Positions 31,528 through 40,870 of a stretch of DNA of 64,000 bases are shown here, in pieces. Origin of the DNA: Nitrososphaerota archaeon (GTDB taxonomy: Archaea; Thermoproteota; Nitrososphaeria; Nitrososphaerales; UBA183); contig DAHXUN010000001.1 of NCBI GenBank assembly GCA_027386095.1, forward strand, positions 1 to 64,000, given 5' to 3'. A program made the translations under genes and the position numbers. The number at the start of each line of letters is the position of its first letter. The stretch's first letter is position 1. The notes under the pieces are model-generated. The model had not been told where the DNA came from. It worked only from the letters and a program-made list of their open reading frames with translations, and searched no databases.

Positions 31528-33318
31528 TTAAACGTTCTCCATGGCCCGAGCCCCCTGGCGTATGGGCCTCAGCTGTGAATAGAGCGACAGCGCGTACATG
31601 GTCGTAGGAATCGCAGCGGCGATGAGGATGAGGAGCCAGTCAGTCTGGTAGAAGTAGTTGACCTTGACCTGGTCCGCGATTGAGGCGCCTAGGACGTACT
31701 CGTCCCGCAGTATTGCGGGCGAGACGAAGTAGAAGAGGTCGTAGGCGAACGCCACGAAAGCAAGGGGTACGGCTGTGAACGCCACGTAGGAGAGCCGCCT
31801 CCCCTGGAGCAGGAACAGCGGGAGGACCCAGTAAAAGTACTGCGGGTTGACGTAGTTGTATGTCAGGAACAGCACTAGAATCGAGACCAGCGTCCACTTC
31901 ACCACGTCGGTGTCGTTCGTCCAATATATCCAGACCAGCAGGGCCGCGTAGATGGGGACTCCCGCGTAGAGGAAAAGCGGCACGGGAGGAGACTTCAAGA
32001 CAAAAAGCACTTCCTGCCACGTCAGCCCGTTGACAGTGAACGCACCTGCGAATGTCGGGATACCCCTGGCGTAGAGGAAGACGAAAAGGCTGTCCAGAAC
32101 GTTCCCGTATTCGGCATAGAGGCCCATGGTCAGCGCCACGGCGGGTATCACAGCCGCAATCGGACGAACTGCCGCCTTCAAGCCCACCCTCCTGACCGAA
32201 ACCACGAGCATGATCGGAATCATGATCGCAGGCCAGACCTTGACCGCTGCGCCGAAAGATGCGAACAGGTACGCGTGATAGGTCCTCCCCTTCTGGAAGT
32301 AGTATAGGGACGCGACCGCCATGAGTGTCGCTATTGGGTCCAGCTGCCCCCAGACCGCCGCCACTAGTATGACCAGCGGATTGGCAAGCCACAGGACAGA
32401 GGTCGACCCCCTCCCGGTCATCTTCGTCAAGAGCCAGCCTGTAAGAAAGGCGGATGCCACCATGGGGAGCTTCAGGAGCGCCACGAGGACCGGGAGGTTG
32501 GAAGGGACGAACGCCAGGTACACGTTGTAGGTCGCCGTGAACCAGCCGGGCCACGTGAGAGATGAGACGGAAGGGAGGTGGGCCCCTGTGAACGCCTGAT
32601 AGACCAGGTATGAGAGAGCGCCGTAGACCGGGTAGATGGGAGGATAGGCCCACTTCAGTGGTCCGGGGTAGACCGGAGGGTTCCCCGGGGTGAACGGGTT
32701 GACGTGCTGGAGGACTCTGATGCCTGAGCTGATGAGGAAGTAGACGTCGTACCTCTGCCCCGTCCAGGGTGACAGGGCCAGGTACGCTGGTATCGCCAAT
32801 ATGAGGAACCTCCTCCAACCGAGCCTCCTCCCAAGGAGGAAGAACGCCAGGACAGAGCCCGCCACGGCTGCGTACGCCGCTGCGTCCAGCGCGACCGCGC
32901 TTGGGTCATACCCGACGTCGAAGGTCGCGCTGTTCGAGTAGCACGCCCCACCGGCCACCCTGACCGAAGTGGCCCCGAACCTCACCCATCCGCTGTCCAG
33001 ACCGTAGCTCGTCTCTGTGAACCCCAGACCGTTCGCAGTGAAGTTCTCCAGCTTGTACCACTGGCTCCCGTTGAGATACTCAAGCGTGAGCGTCTCGTTC
33101 GCCAGGGAAGGCGGATAGGTGACGTCGAACGTCTCGCTGAAGGTTGCCGCGCCAGGCGAAGGGATCGCACTCAGTGGAAAGCGGACCTGGGAGGGTCCGG
33201 CGGTCAGACCGACTCCGCAGCTCTGCGCTGCGGTCGCAGGCGACGCGGCCAGGACCAGCGCGGGGACGAAGAGCGCCAGCAGTAGCCAGCCCCAGCCCTT
33301 TCTCATGCCCAGAGGCAT
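31528..33318 (-). CDS. Multi-spanning membrane glycosyltransferase (GT-C-like) with extracytoplasmic N-terminal domain
   Basis: The 596-residue protein begins with a signal peptide (MRKGWGWLLLALFVPALVLA), then about 120 residues of beta-rich extracytoplasmic domain with two cysteines, then about 11 membrane segments. The segment VNPFTPGNPPVYPGPLKWAY and WLANPLVILVAAVWGQLDPI, with QLDP and NPQYFYW motifs, recall GT87/DUF2029-type polyprenyl-phosphate-sugar dependent mannosyltransferases. It probably adds sugars on the outer face of the membrane. ATG at 33318 is chosen; ATG four codons later would also serve. Confidence 0.75.
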   Translation of the reverse strand: MPLGMRKGWGWLLLALFVPALVLAASPATAAQSCGVGLTAGPSQVRFPLSAIPSPGAATFSETFDVTYPPSLANETLTLEYLNGSQWYKLENFTANGLGFTETSYGLDSGWVRFGATSVRVAGGACYSNSATFDVGYDPSAVALDAAAYAAVAGSVLAFFLLGRRLGWRRFLILAIPAYLALSPWTGQRYDVYFLISSGIRVLQHVNPFTPGNPPVYPGPLKWAYPPIYPVYGALSYLVYQAFTGAHLPSVSSLTWPGWFTATYNVYLAFVPSNLPVLVALLKLPMVASAFLTGWLLTKMTGRGSTSVLWLANPLVILVAAVWGQLDPIATLMAVASLYYFQKGRTYHAYLFASFGAAVKVWPAIMIPIMLVVSVRRVGLKAAVRPIAAVIPAVALTMGLYAEYGNVLDSLFVFLYARGIPTFAGAFTVNGLTWQEVLFVLKSPPVPLFLYAGVPIYAALLVWIYWTNDTDVVKWTLVSILVLFLTYNYVNPQYFYWVLPLFLLQGRRLSYVAFTAVPLAFVAFAYDLFYFVSPAILRDEYVLGASIADQVKVNYFYQTDWLLILIAAAIPTTMYALSLYSQLRPIRQGARAMENV

Positions 33319-33358
33319 GGGGCGAAGGGCTTTAGGCTTGCAGCGCCATCAGCCGCGC

Positions 33359-34918
33359 CTACGCGTCCCTCGAGCCAGAGGAGGCGAGTGTCTGCGCGAC
33401 GGTGAGATACAACACGCAAGAGTATCCGACCAGGTAGACAACCAGGATGGGCATTATGCCGTAGTTCGAAGTGACCCAGGCGTAGACCAGGGCAGCTACA
33501 GAGAGGGCCACGGCGCCGGCTTCCAGCCCTGCGGCCCTGTTGAAAGGGAGCTGGTACTTCTTCTCGCTCCATGTCCCTCCGGTTCGCTCGATAGCGTACT
33601 TCGGAGTCCTTGAGAACGAGCCCGTCTGCTTCGAAAAGATCCCTCCAAGGGCCTGGACAGAGTTGCTTATGCTGATCCCGTACCCTATGATGACTAGGAG
33701 GAGTATCTGTCTGACGTTCTTCAGGAGTCCCAGCTTCTGCACCCTGATGGCCTCAATGCAGTACAGCAGCACGGCGACGGTGGACACGACCACCAGGACA
33801 GAGAAGACCAGCCAGGGGACGAGCGTGAACGAGAGAGTCAAGGGTCCCGCTCCGGACAGGAGAGGCACCGAGAAATTGACGGCGTAGTTGATGACGTCTA
33901 CTGAGAGGAAGTCGGCCCCGACAGCCAGAAGAAACGACGCCACCATGAGCGGATGCACGAGATAGTAGGTCAGGTGAATCATCGCCTCCATCTTCTGCTT
34001 CAGGCTGAGCCTCTTGGAAGAGTTGACCGAGGGGACGAGCTTCTTTGCGGTCTGGAGGGACCCCCGCGCCCAGCGCCCCTGTTGCCTCTTGAGCCCGGTG
34101 ATGGTCGGCGGCAGCTCCCCCGGCACCTCCACGTCGTTCAGGTAGACCCCGCGGTACCCCTTTAGCTGGAGCCTGTAGCTCAGGTCGAGGTCCTCCGCCA
34201 GGGTGTCGGGAGCCCAGCCGCCTGCATCGGCGATGGCGGATGCCCTGAGCACCCCCGCGCTGCCGTTGAAGTTCATCAGGTACCCGTTCCCGTTCCTGCC
34301 CTTCTGCTCCAGTAAGAAATGGGCGTCTATTCCTATGGCGATGGTCTTGGTTATGAAGCTGTGGTCCCTGTCGAGGTGCCCCCACCTGGCCTGCACGAAT
34401 CCAATGGCAGGGTCGCTCTCCAGTACCGGGACGGTCCTCTCAAGGAAGTCCTCTGGGGGGACGAAGTCGGCGTCGAACACGGCCACGTACTTTTCGCCCG
34501 TCTCCGCCAGGGCTGCCTGCAGCGCCCCGGCTTTGAAACCTGCGCGGCTGCTCCTCCTTATCACGCTCATCCTGATCCCTCTGGACACATACTCTGAGAC
34601 CAGCCGGTCTACCTCAGGGCCGGTGGCGTCGGTGGAGTCGTCCAGGACGTAGATCCTGACGAGGTCAGACCCGTACCTTTCGGCCACCCGGGCGCATGAA
34701 GCGAGCAGCCTCCCGACGACGTAGAACTCGTTGTAAATCGGGAGGTGGATCGCCACCGTGGGGCGGGCCGAAATCGGGAGAAGGCGCACCTGCTTGTATC
34801 GCCTAGACCTTATGGTCAGGTAGAAGGTGTTGAGGCCGTACAGCACGAAGATCCCGCTGATGAGGACCGACACCACCAGCAGCACAGGCGCGACAGGCGA
34901 GTAGGAGGCTGCGAGCAC
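33359..34918 (-). CDS. Cellulose-synthase-like processive glycosyltransferase (GT2)
   Basis: The 519-residue membrane enzyme has an N-terminal membrane segment, a GT-A domain with YVLDDSTDATG, the DxD-type FDADFVPPEDFLERT, a third Asp in LAEDLDLSYRLQLKGYR and the processivity motif QQGRWARGS, then four to five membrane segments. This is the layout of CesA/BcsA-like enzymes that polymerise and export a beta-linked polysaccharide. GTG start at 34918, six bases after the stop of the nucleotidyltransferase gene, so they are co-transcribed. Confidence 0.9.
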   Translation of the reverse strand: MLAASYSPVAPVLLVVSVLISGIFVLYGLNTFYLTIRSRRYKQVRLLPISARPTVAIHLPIYNEFYVVGRLLASCARVAERYGSDLVRIYVLDDSTDATGPEVDRLVSEYVSRGIRMSVIRRSSRAGFKAGALQAALAETGEKYVAVFDADFVPPEDFLERTVPVLESDPAIGFVQARWGHLDRDHSFITKTIAIGIDAHFLLEQKGRNGNGYLMNFNGSAGVLRASAIADAGGWAPDTLAEDLDLSYRLQLKGYRGVYLNDVEVPGELPPTITGLKRQQGRWARGSLQTAKKLVPSVNSSKRLSLKQKMEAMIHLTYYLVHPLMVASFLLAVGADFLSVDVINYAVNFSVPLLSGAGPLTLSFTLVPWLVFSVLVVVSTVAVLLYCIEAIRVQKLGLLKNVRQILLLVIIGYGISISNSVQALGGIFSKQTGSFSRTPKYAIERTGGTWSEKKYQLPFNRAAGLEAGAVALSVAALVYAWVTSNYGIMPILVVYLVGYSCVLYLTVAQTLASSGSRDA

Positions 34919-34924
34919 CCCCCT

Positions 34925-35848
34925 TCACCTTCCTGCTTCGACCGAGGCGAGCGACTCTTCGTATCTCCGCCTCATCGAGACGTACCTTCTAGACTCGTAG
35001 ATCAGATGGTCTTCGTCGCATCGGACGTCGAACACGTCCCAGCTCCGACCCGTCGCCATCAGCTTCCTGTTCAACAAGGACGACTTCAGCGTCAGGTACC
35101 TCCCGGCGGTGGCGAACATGAAAAGGTTCAAGACCCTCTCCAAGGCACTCGGGCGATCCTCGGGCGGGAGCTCATCCCCAGAGGACCCTGAACGCCCGTA
35201 GGCAACCGGATAGAATGAGGAGATCCACCTTGCCGTCTTCATGAGGGACCTGTGGAAGTCATGGCCCATGAGGACCTTCGTCTCGAGGGCGTCCCTTGCG
35301 AAGAGCGGTCCCTGGCCCTTGGAGAACGTCGAGCGGGCGTATCTCTCGTCCATGATGCAGCTAAAACAGACAGAGGGCGACCGAGGGGAGAAGATGCCAG
35401 ATGCCCTCGCCATGATTAGGCCCCAGGTGAGGGAGCGCCACAGCGCCCCTGCGGGAGCGACGCAGAACAGGTCAAGATCCTTGGACCTCGAAGCCGAGCC
35501 ATAGGAGGTGGATCCGCTCACAGCCACCATCCTGAAGCGAGCTGGGCGGAGCAAGCGCGCGAACCTCGCCGCGTATTCCATGTTGAAAACTGCCCTCATC
35601 CTGCTGTGGGACTCCGCTTCGACGTCGTATCCCTCTGAGCTCGCGCGCCTTTCGGCGAGGTAGTCTCCCTTGAGCTCGAACCTGGAGCTGAGGAGCGGGT
35701 CGGAGGCGACGGCGTCAGCCACGTCTTGTTCCGAGGCGCCTTCGGTCAGAAGGCATGCCAGCTCGCGGACCGATATCAGGGAGCCGTTCTGCTTCGCCAG
35801 CTCGAAGAGCAGGTCGATCCTTTCGACGTTCTTCTCCGACAGGGTCAG
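34925..35848 (-). CDS. Minimal nucleotidyltransferase-fold protein
   Basis: The signature SGSTSYGSASRSKDLDLFCV is the G-S-x10-D-x-D motif of the Pol beta-type nucleotidyltransferase fold. Around it are helical regions, with an N-terminal LFELAKQNGSLISVRELACL that could be a winged helix. The frame is open far upstream, but that part overlaps the preceding glycosyltransferase. No ATG, GTG or TTG is present near the gene border; a CTG at 35848 overlapping the neighbour's stop (CTGA) is the most natural start and gives 307 residues. In this setting it may activate a sugar or modify a glycan-related protein; the substrate is unknown. Confidence 0.7.
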   Translation of the reverse strand: MTLSEKNVERIDLLFELAKQNGSLISVRELACLLTEGASEQDVADAVASDPLLSSRFELKGDYLAERRASSEGYDVEAESHSRMRAVFNMEYAARFARLLRPARFRMVAVSGSTSYGSASRSKDLDLFCVAPAGALWRSLTWGLIMARASGIFSPRSPSVCFSCIMDERYARSTFSKGQGPLFARDALETKVLMGHDFHRSLMKTARWISSFYPVAYGRSGSSGDELPPEDRPSALERVLNLFMFATAGRYLTLKSSLLNRKLMATGRSWDVFDVRCDEDHLIYESRRYVSMRRRYEESLASVEAGR

Positions 35849-36819
35849 GTGAATCGCCTCCAGACTTCGTGGGCCGTGGTGGACCTCAGGGTATCGATAA
35901 TCGAGAGAGCTGCAGCGAGGGCCTCTCCGACCCCCGCCAGGGGGAGGACGAGGAGGAACCTGGAATCGTTGGACAGCGACCTGGCCAGCAGCCGCATGCT
36001 GGCAAACGGCGAGAGAACCAGCATCGACTCGATGGTCATCGGAGGGGCGCCGACCTCGCGCCACACCTGCGCATGGCCGAAGAGGATTCGGCGCCGCTGC
36101 AGGATAACCTCTACGAGCCTGGAGGGGGTCCTGACCCGCACCTTTGCAGACTGGCATACCTTGACTTTGTAGCCTCTCCGCTTAGCCACCCCTGCCATGT
36201 AGGCGCCGTCGTTCACCAGGCCCGCCGGCAGAGGGGTAGTCGCCGATACCCTGAAGACTACCAGCTCGTCGCTGCTGTGGTTGGCCACTCCCAAGTGGTT
36301 GAGATAGACGGAGCATTCGTTGTGGGCGCTCCACATGAACCTGGCCAACAGGGACGCGACCCCCCCTGAAGCCTCTGGCACTGGGAGCGCAGAGACCGCG
36401 CCGTTCCTGGGACTGGAAGACACCAACTCGAGGAGGGATGCCATCGCGCCCGGTTCTGGGGTTGCGTCGGCGTTCACGAAGAGTATGTATTCTCCAGACG
36501 TGGAAGACAGTATGCGGTTGATCGCTTCCGCCTTCCCGCGCCTTTTCGGCTCTACCAGGAGCTTCACCCTTTCGTCCAACTCGCTTGCCTGCTCTAGCCT
36601 AGACAGGGTCGGCCCCTGAACCCCGCTGGCTACGATCACGAGCTCCCTCATGATAGCGGGGGAGCGGGCCGACTCCTCGAGTATGGAACGTACGAAGCCC
36701 ACCGGGTCGTCCATCCTGTCGGCGGCGCACACACCCACTGAGAACGAAGGAGGAGGCCGGATCCTGGCGTCCCCGGCTCCCCCTCCCCCGGGGGCTTGGG
36801 ACGGAATGGCGGGGGACAA
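35845..36819 (-). CDS. Glycosyltransferase family 2 with C-terminal membrane segments
   Basis: The 324-residue protein shows a GT-A fold (SVGVCAADRMDDPVGFVRSI, RRGKAEAINRILSSTSGEYI) with the metal-binding VNADATPEPGAM, and two C-terminal hydrophobic segments (SPFASMRLLARSL, FLLVLPLAGVGEALAAAL). TTG at 36819 is 31 bases from a CTTTAAGG element, fitting a leaderless first gene of the cluster. The true start may be later, at about the SVGVCAADR strand, as the first 25 residues are Gly/Pro-rich. Confidence 0.8.
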   Translation of the reverse strand: MSPAIPSQAPGGGGAGDARIRPPPSFSVGVCAADRMDDPVGFVRSILEESARSPAIMRELVIVASGVQGPTLSRLEQASELDERVKLLVEPKRRGKAEAINRILSSTSGEYILFVNADATPEPGAMASLLELVSSSPRNGAVSALPVPEASGGVASLLARFMWSAHNECSVYLNHLGVANHSSDELVVFRVSATTPLPAGLVNDGAYMAGVAKRRGYKVKVCQSAKVRVRTPSRLVEVILQRRRILFGHAQVWREVGAPPMTIESMLVLSPFASMRLLARSLSNDSRFLLVLPLAGVGEALAAALSIIDTLRSTTAHEVWRRFT

Positions 36820-36846
36820 CAGTGCGTAAGTTCGCTCCGACTCGGG

Positions 36847-36854
36847 CTTTAAGG
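36847..36854 (-). promoter_or_regulatory. TATA-like box of the polysaccharide operon
   Basis: CTTTAAGG (CCTTAAAG on the coding strand) lies about 31 bases before the TTG of the first glycosyltransferase of the minus-strand cluster 36819-30336. From here to 37106 I see no gene. Confidence 0.45.
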
Positions 36855-37106
36855 GTGCCTCGGGCGCGTCGGGACGGGTCCGGATGCGGCAACTAGGAGG
36901 AACCCACCAGGGATGCCGGAGGCGCCATGCAGGAGCGTGGGAGCTGCTCCCCCGATGCTAGCGGCAGGCCACCTCTTCAACCCAAGACCGACTACGACCC
37001 GACGCTGACCGTTGACCTACCTCGAAGACCCTGCCTCGACACATCCGCTGCTGGGCAGCTGCGCAGGCATCGGCCTGGTACCGTCGTCGCCCCTCCGCCA
37101 GGATGC

Positions 37107-37550
37107 TTAGCCAACGATCTGCGCTATCTGTTTCGCCAACCCATTCTCGACGTGCTCTGTCCAGAGCATCTCAGGGATATCCACAGCGAGGAACAGCTCC
37201 GAAAGCAACAGGGCCTCTATTGCCATCACCCCGAGGTTCTGGAAGAACTTGCCTACCCCTATGTGGACGGAGAAATCGTCGGGCTGCCCGGTCACCATGA
37301 TGGTGAAGGCCCTCTCTGAGGCGACCAGGTCCCGGAGTATGCCCCCCTTCTGTGCCTGGATGATCGTCCCGAGCGGCGCTGCGGCTACGTTGGCCCTGTA
37401 CCCCTCCGACTGGAGCTGCTGCGTTATCTGCTGGGCGAGGGAGCTCAGGTCCCTGTTCTTGTTCTGAAAACGGAGTATCTTCTCTGAAACCAATTCAATC
37501 GACCACGCGACGCCTGACCTCCGTATAAGTCTGCTGCCAGCCCGATTCAT
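37107..37550 (-). CDS. Hypothetical protein, 147 aa
   Basis: The sequence is clearly coding (FQNKNRDLSSLAQQITQQLQ, then GTIIQAQKGGILRDLVASER and DFSVHIGVGKFFQNLGVMAI). It has one amphipathic C-terminal helix (AIEALLLSELFLAVDI) but no true membrane span or cysteines. The start is uncertain: ATG at 37550 or a later TTG just before VSEKILRF. Family not recognised. Confidence 0.65.
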   Translation of the reverse strand: MNRAGSRLIRRSGVAWSIELVSEKILRFQNKNRDLSSLAQQITQQLQSEGYRANVAAAPLGTIIQAQKGGILRDLVASERAFTIMVTGQPDDFSVHIGVGKFFQNLGVMAIEALLLSELFLAVDIPEMLWTEHVENGLAKQIAQIVG

Positions 37551-37697
37551 GGAGCACCGGGAGGGTCGCGTTCATAGCTCTCGGTCTTTTCGTATGGCCG
37601 CGACGCCGCCCGCATGGGTGTAGAGAGGCCCGAGAGCTGCGCCGGACCTGAGGCGCACGGCTGCCGAAGCCGCGCGGCCAGAAGACCTAGCGCCTGC

Positions 37698-38342
37698 TTA
37701 AGCCCGTCCGAACTGCGACATGAACCTCAGTGTCTTGTCCCAGGCGTCCTTGGCTGCGGCCGGGTTATGGCCCTCCCATCCCGGCCGATGGAAGGCGTGC
37801 TTGGCGTTGGGGTACAGCTGCGTCTCCACCCTCTTGTTGTGCTTCATGGCCGCAGGGAGGAACTGCTGGAAAGCCCAGGGGGTCACCTTTGTGTCTTCGC
37901 TCCCGAGGACCAGGAGGACCGGCCCTTTCAGCTTCGACGCGTCTTCGGCGTCGGAGATCTGCCCATAGAAGTCGACACAGAAGTCCAGCCCGAGGTCACA
38001 GGCCGCCTGGAGAGCGAACCCTCCGCCCATGCAGAAGCCCATGGACCCGACCATCCTGGCTCCCGACCGGCTCCGGAGCAGCTCTGCGCCTGCGGACAAC
38101 CCCTCGCGGAGCGCCTCCTTTGTGACTGACTCCCTGAGCTTCATGCCAGCCTCCAAGGTGTCGGCCTTGGCTCCTCTGAACAGGTCGATGGACGCCGCGC
38201 TGAACCCGCCCTTCGCCAGCTCCGTCGCCACGTCCTCGACGTAGGGGCTGTAGCCGAAAATCTCGTGGATGACCACGACCCCGACGTCGGTCTTCCCCTT
38301 GGTTAGGAAGAAGTCCCATCCGTTCTGGGTAGCATGATTCAT
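37698..38342 (-). CDS. Dienelactone hydrolase family protein
   Basis: An alpha/beta hydrolase of 214 residues, acting on lactone or ester substrates in the cytoplasm. The nucleophile is Cys in GSMGFCMGGGFAL (Cys near 104), the acid Asp is in LLVLGSEDTKV and the His in YPNAKHAFHRPG; N-terminal VVVIHEIFGYSPYVED is typical of the family. Length is normal. Physiological substrate unknown; it stands alone on the minus strand. Confidence 0.92.
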   Translation of the reverse strand: MNHATQNGWDFFLTKGKTDVGVVVIHEIFGYSPYVEDVATELAKGGFSAASIDLFRGAKADTLEAGMKLRESVTKEALREGLSAGAELLRSRSGARMVGSMGFCMGGGFALQAACDLGLDFCVDFYGQISDAEDASKLKGPVLLVLGSEDTKVTPWAFQQFLPAAMKHNKRVETQLYPNAKHAFHRPGWEGHNPAAAKDAWDKTLRFMSQFGRA

Positions 38343-38580
38343 GCCCGCCTACGTAGACTCGCTGTCCTTATACATTTCAACCAGGTAAGTCCGGCGGCTC
38401 GTCTCTGTCGTGGAGAGCCCGTCTCGGGGGTCGGTGGCGGCCTGCTCTCACCCAAGGTTCAATATATGAGAGCGGGCCCCGTCCTGGGCCGTCCCTCGCT
38501 CAGCTGGCGCCGTGCCCGCCCCCTGCTCTTGGACGGCGGGCTGGGCGGAGGCCCTGGGAGGGGCGAACCTATGGACATGA

Positions 38581-38587
38581 TTTATCT
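38581..38587 (+). promoter_or_regulatory. TATA box of the 97-aa gene
   Basis: TTTATCT, centred 28 bases before the ATG at 38612, suggests a leaderless transcript. Confidence 0.55.
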
Positions 38588-38611
38588 CAAGGAGCGCCAG
38601 GAGCCAGGGGC

Positions 38612-38905
38612 ATGGAGCAGTCAAAGGAGCTAGAGAGCTTCGATGACCTCCGCAAGGTCAGACTGGCTGACGAAGGATTCATCGTGATCACCGGCACGAA
38701 CAAGTCAGCCATCATCCACAAAGTGAACGCCAAGTGCATCACGACGGACAGGTTCAACAACAAGGTCAGCATCAACGACCGCAAACAGGGGAGTTACTTC
38801 TGGGTGGACAGCGTAGCCACAGGTGCCCGCGAGTTCGGGGGGAAGAGGTGCAAGGTCTGCAGACCTGAGCTCCGCCTGGTCCTCCCGTCGACCTTCGACG
38901 GGTAA
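38612..38905 (+). CDS. Small conserved-looking protein, 97 aa
   Basis: ATG start with a well-placed TATA box. The product is beta-rich and hydrophilic (SFDDLRKVRLADEGFIVITG, then SAIIHKVNAKCITTDRFNNK, SYFWVDSVATGAREFGGKRC) with a C-terminal CKVC pair. The His and three cysteines could bind a metal. The pattern recalls the small archaeal proteins that end in a KxCxxC motif, but I cannot name a family. Confidence 0.65.
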   Translation: MEQSKELESFDDLRKVRLADEGFIVITGTNKSAIIHKVNAKCITTDRFNNKVSINDRKQGSYFWVDSVATGAREFGGKRCKVCRPELRLVLPSTFDG

Positions 38906-38956
38906 GTGGCTACGCGGCCGGCCCCTCCGCTTCAGGTAGGGCTGAAGACCAGCGGT

Positions 38957-39499
38957 CTAGGACGCAGGACCAGGTGAGCCTGCGTTGGGTGGGTTGCGCC
39001 TTTTCAACACCACGCCCACTATCAGGACGATTATGCCAACTACGAAGAGGAGCCCGCCGCCGAGGACCGCAAGGCCGCCGAAAGCCAGGGCTCCGAGCCC
39101 TGTCTGGACAGACGCATACTGGATGGAGACGGTCTTGGTCTGGTTGTTGAGTATGACCACCTGCCCAGCGACGGGGCTTGCGCCCAGCGAGGTGAAAATC
39201 GCGACGTAGTCCGTCACCCCGCCTCTTGTCACCGTCCTTGTGCTTGCCGTGGCCGCCACGGACGACACCTGGAGGGGCGCGCTTGCGTTGTCGGTGTATG
39301 CGACTATCGTGATAGTCCCCGGCTGGGTCGCCCCCACGCTCTTGGTGGATCCAGGCGCGAGGACCGCGGTAGTCTTCTGCGCAGAAACCCCCAGATTCGC
39401 GACCCCGGCCCGGTCCACCAGCAGGTAGAGCCCGGCCCCCAGCGCCGCTACTCCGATGATGATGATGACGGCGCCGGCGATGACTACTCCCTTGCGCAT
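38957..39499 (-). CDS. Membrane-anchored protein with extracytoplasmic beta domain, 180 aa
   Basis: One N-terminal membrane segment (GVVIAGAVIIIIGVAALGAG) and one at the C-terminus (LAVLGGGLLFVVGIIVLIVG) flank about 100 Thr/Ser/Val-rich residues with beta character (TITIVAYTDNASAPLQVSSV). This two-anchor form is common among archaeal envelope proteins of unknown role. Confidence 0.7.
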   Translation of the reverse strand: MRKGVVIAGAVIIIIGVAALGAGLYLLVDRAGVANLGVSAQKTTAVLAPGSTKSVGATQPGTITIVAYTDNASAPLQVSSVAATASTRTVTRGGVTDYVAIFTSLGASPVAGQVVILNNQTKTVSIQYASVQTGLGALAFGGLAVLGGGLLFVVGIIVLIVGVVLKRRNPPNAGSPGPAS

Positions 39500-39664
39500 C
39501 GGATGGAACTGCCAGTCTTCTTACTTTAAGGATTCCCCTCACCGGTTCTGGAGTAAACCGCCTTTTGGGTCTCGAATGAATCGGCGGCCCGGTTGGGCAG
39601 GTCGTGGCTGCAGGACTCCATCCGGTCTCCATTTAGGCCCTGCATGCGACCTGCCGGAGTTCGC

Positions 39665-40702
39665 CTAGTCGCGCGCCACCCCGGCGGGCCTCTTCCAGTG
39701 GCTCCTGACGACATCCAGCCCGAGGATGTACACCGTCGCGACCGAGATGACCCCTCCGATGGCCACGTCCAGAATCCTGGCCTCCGCGAAGTTCACCTGA
39801 TGCCCGTATATCAGGCCGAGCAGCACGATCACGAAGGGGGCGAGGAAGACCTGCATAAGGGCCGTGTTGACCCCCCTGGTCGCGAACATGAACACCGCGA
39901 AGGCCACGAGGAAGAGCAGTTGGGGATAGAGGCCCGGAGCATAGGCGACCGCAGCCGCCCCGATCACCGCCCCTACCATGGTGCCCAGCACCATCCCCGA
40001 TGTGTAGATGAACGTCGAGTTGAAGCTTGGTTGCACGCTCAGTATGATGGTGACCACGACCCAGAAGTCCCTCGGCAGGTTCAGGGCGAGCCCGACCGCT
40101 ATCCCGACGGCTGAGGCCGCCCCTACGGACAGCGCGTTCTTCAGGGCGTCCGGATGGAACTGCGACCCCGGCTCCTGGCCTGGAGGCCCGCTCCCACGTG
40201 CCGTCTTCCCGCCCAGGCGGCGCTGGGCCGCGATGCCGAAGAGCACCCAGAGGGTCCCCAGCAGAGAGAACCCTGTCCGCATGGCGGCCGCGTGGAGGTC
40301 CCCAGGGATGCCTACGCCGACGGCGAAGGTGATCGCTGTGTACGTCCCTACCCTGTCCCATCTTGGGGCGCCGTGGAGCAGCATGGGGAAGAACACCCCG
40401 AGGCCCACCAGGAGGGGGGTGAGCGCCCCGGCTGAGCCGGCCATGGTCCCTAGCCCCGTCGCAGCTGACTCCGCGAGGCAGGCGACCAGGAGGACCTTGA
40501 GCGGCGCTCCAGAGTCCGGGCCCTCAGTGTTCGTCAGCCACATCCCGTTGAGCGCGGCAAAAGCCGCCCCGACGTACCCGATTACGGGGGCGAGGAGGAA
40601 GGGGAGCACCACGAAAGCTCCGGCCCTGAGCCCGGTGACTGGGTCGAAGGAGGACAGGTCTAGCCTGGTGACGTTGCTGACGAACTCCTTCTCCAACCCC
40701 AT
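39665..40702 (-). CDS. FUSC-like inner-membrane protein
   Basis: The protein has about ten membrane segments in two halves separated by a hydrophilic linker (about residues 165-185), with the typical second-half motif LPRDFWVVVTIILSVQPSFN of the FUSC/YccC-like family, linked to export of aromatic acids or similar compounds in bacteria. ATG at 40702 gives 345 residues; a start at 40777 would add 25 poorly conserved residues. Substrate unknown. Confidence 0.75.
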   Translation of the reverse strand: MGLEKEFVSNVTRLDLSSFDPVTGLRAGAFVVLPFLLAPVIGYVGAAFAALNGMWLTNTEGPDSGAPLKVLLVACLAESAATGLGTMAGSAGALTPLLVGLGVFFPMLLHGAPRWDRVGTYTAITFAVGVGIPGDLHAAAMRTGFSLLGTLWVLFGIAAQRRLGGKTARGSGPPGQEPGSQFHPDALKNALSVGAASAVGIAVGLALNLPRDFWVVVTIILSVQPSFNSTFIYTSGMVLGTMVGAVIGAAAVAYAPGLYPQLLFLVAFAVFMFATRGVNTALMQVFLAPFVIVLLGLIYGHQVNFAEARILDVAIGGVISVATVYILGLDVVRSHWKRPAGVARD

Positions 40703-40870
40703 CGCGTCCCCTGCCTCTGCCGGTGGAAGGGGGAAGATTAAGCTGGAGAAGCCTCGCGCCCCACTCCCCTTCGCCACCGGAGGCTAGACCTGCCGGAGCT
40801 GCGGGGCCTTCCGAGCCGAAGGACGAACCTCGTGCTATCTAGTCTTCCAGCGTGCCCTGGGCCGTCCTGT

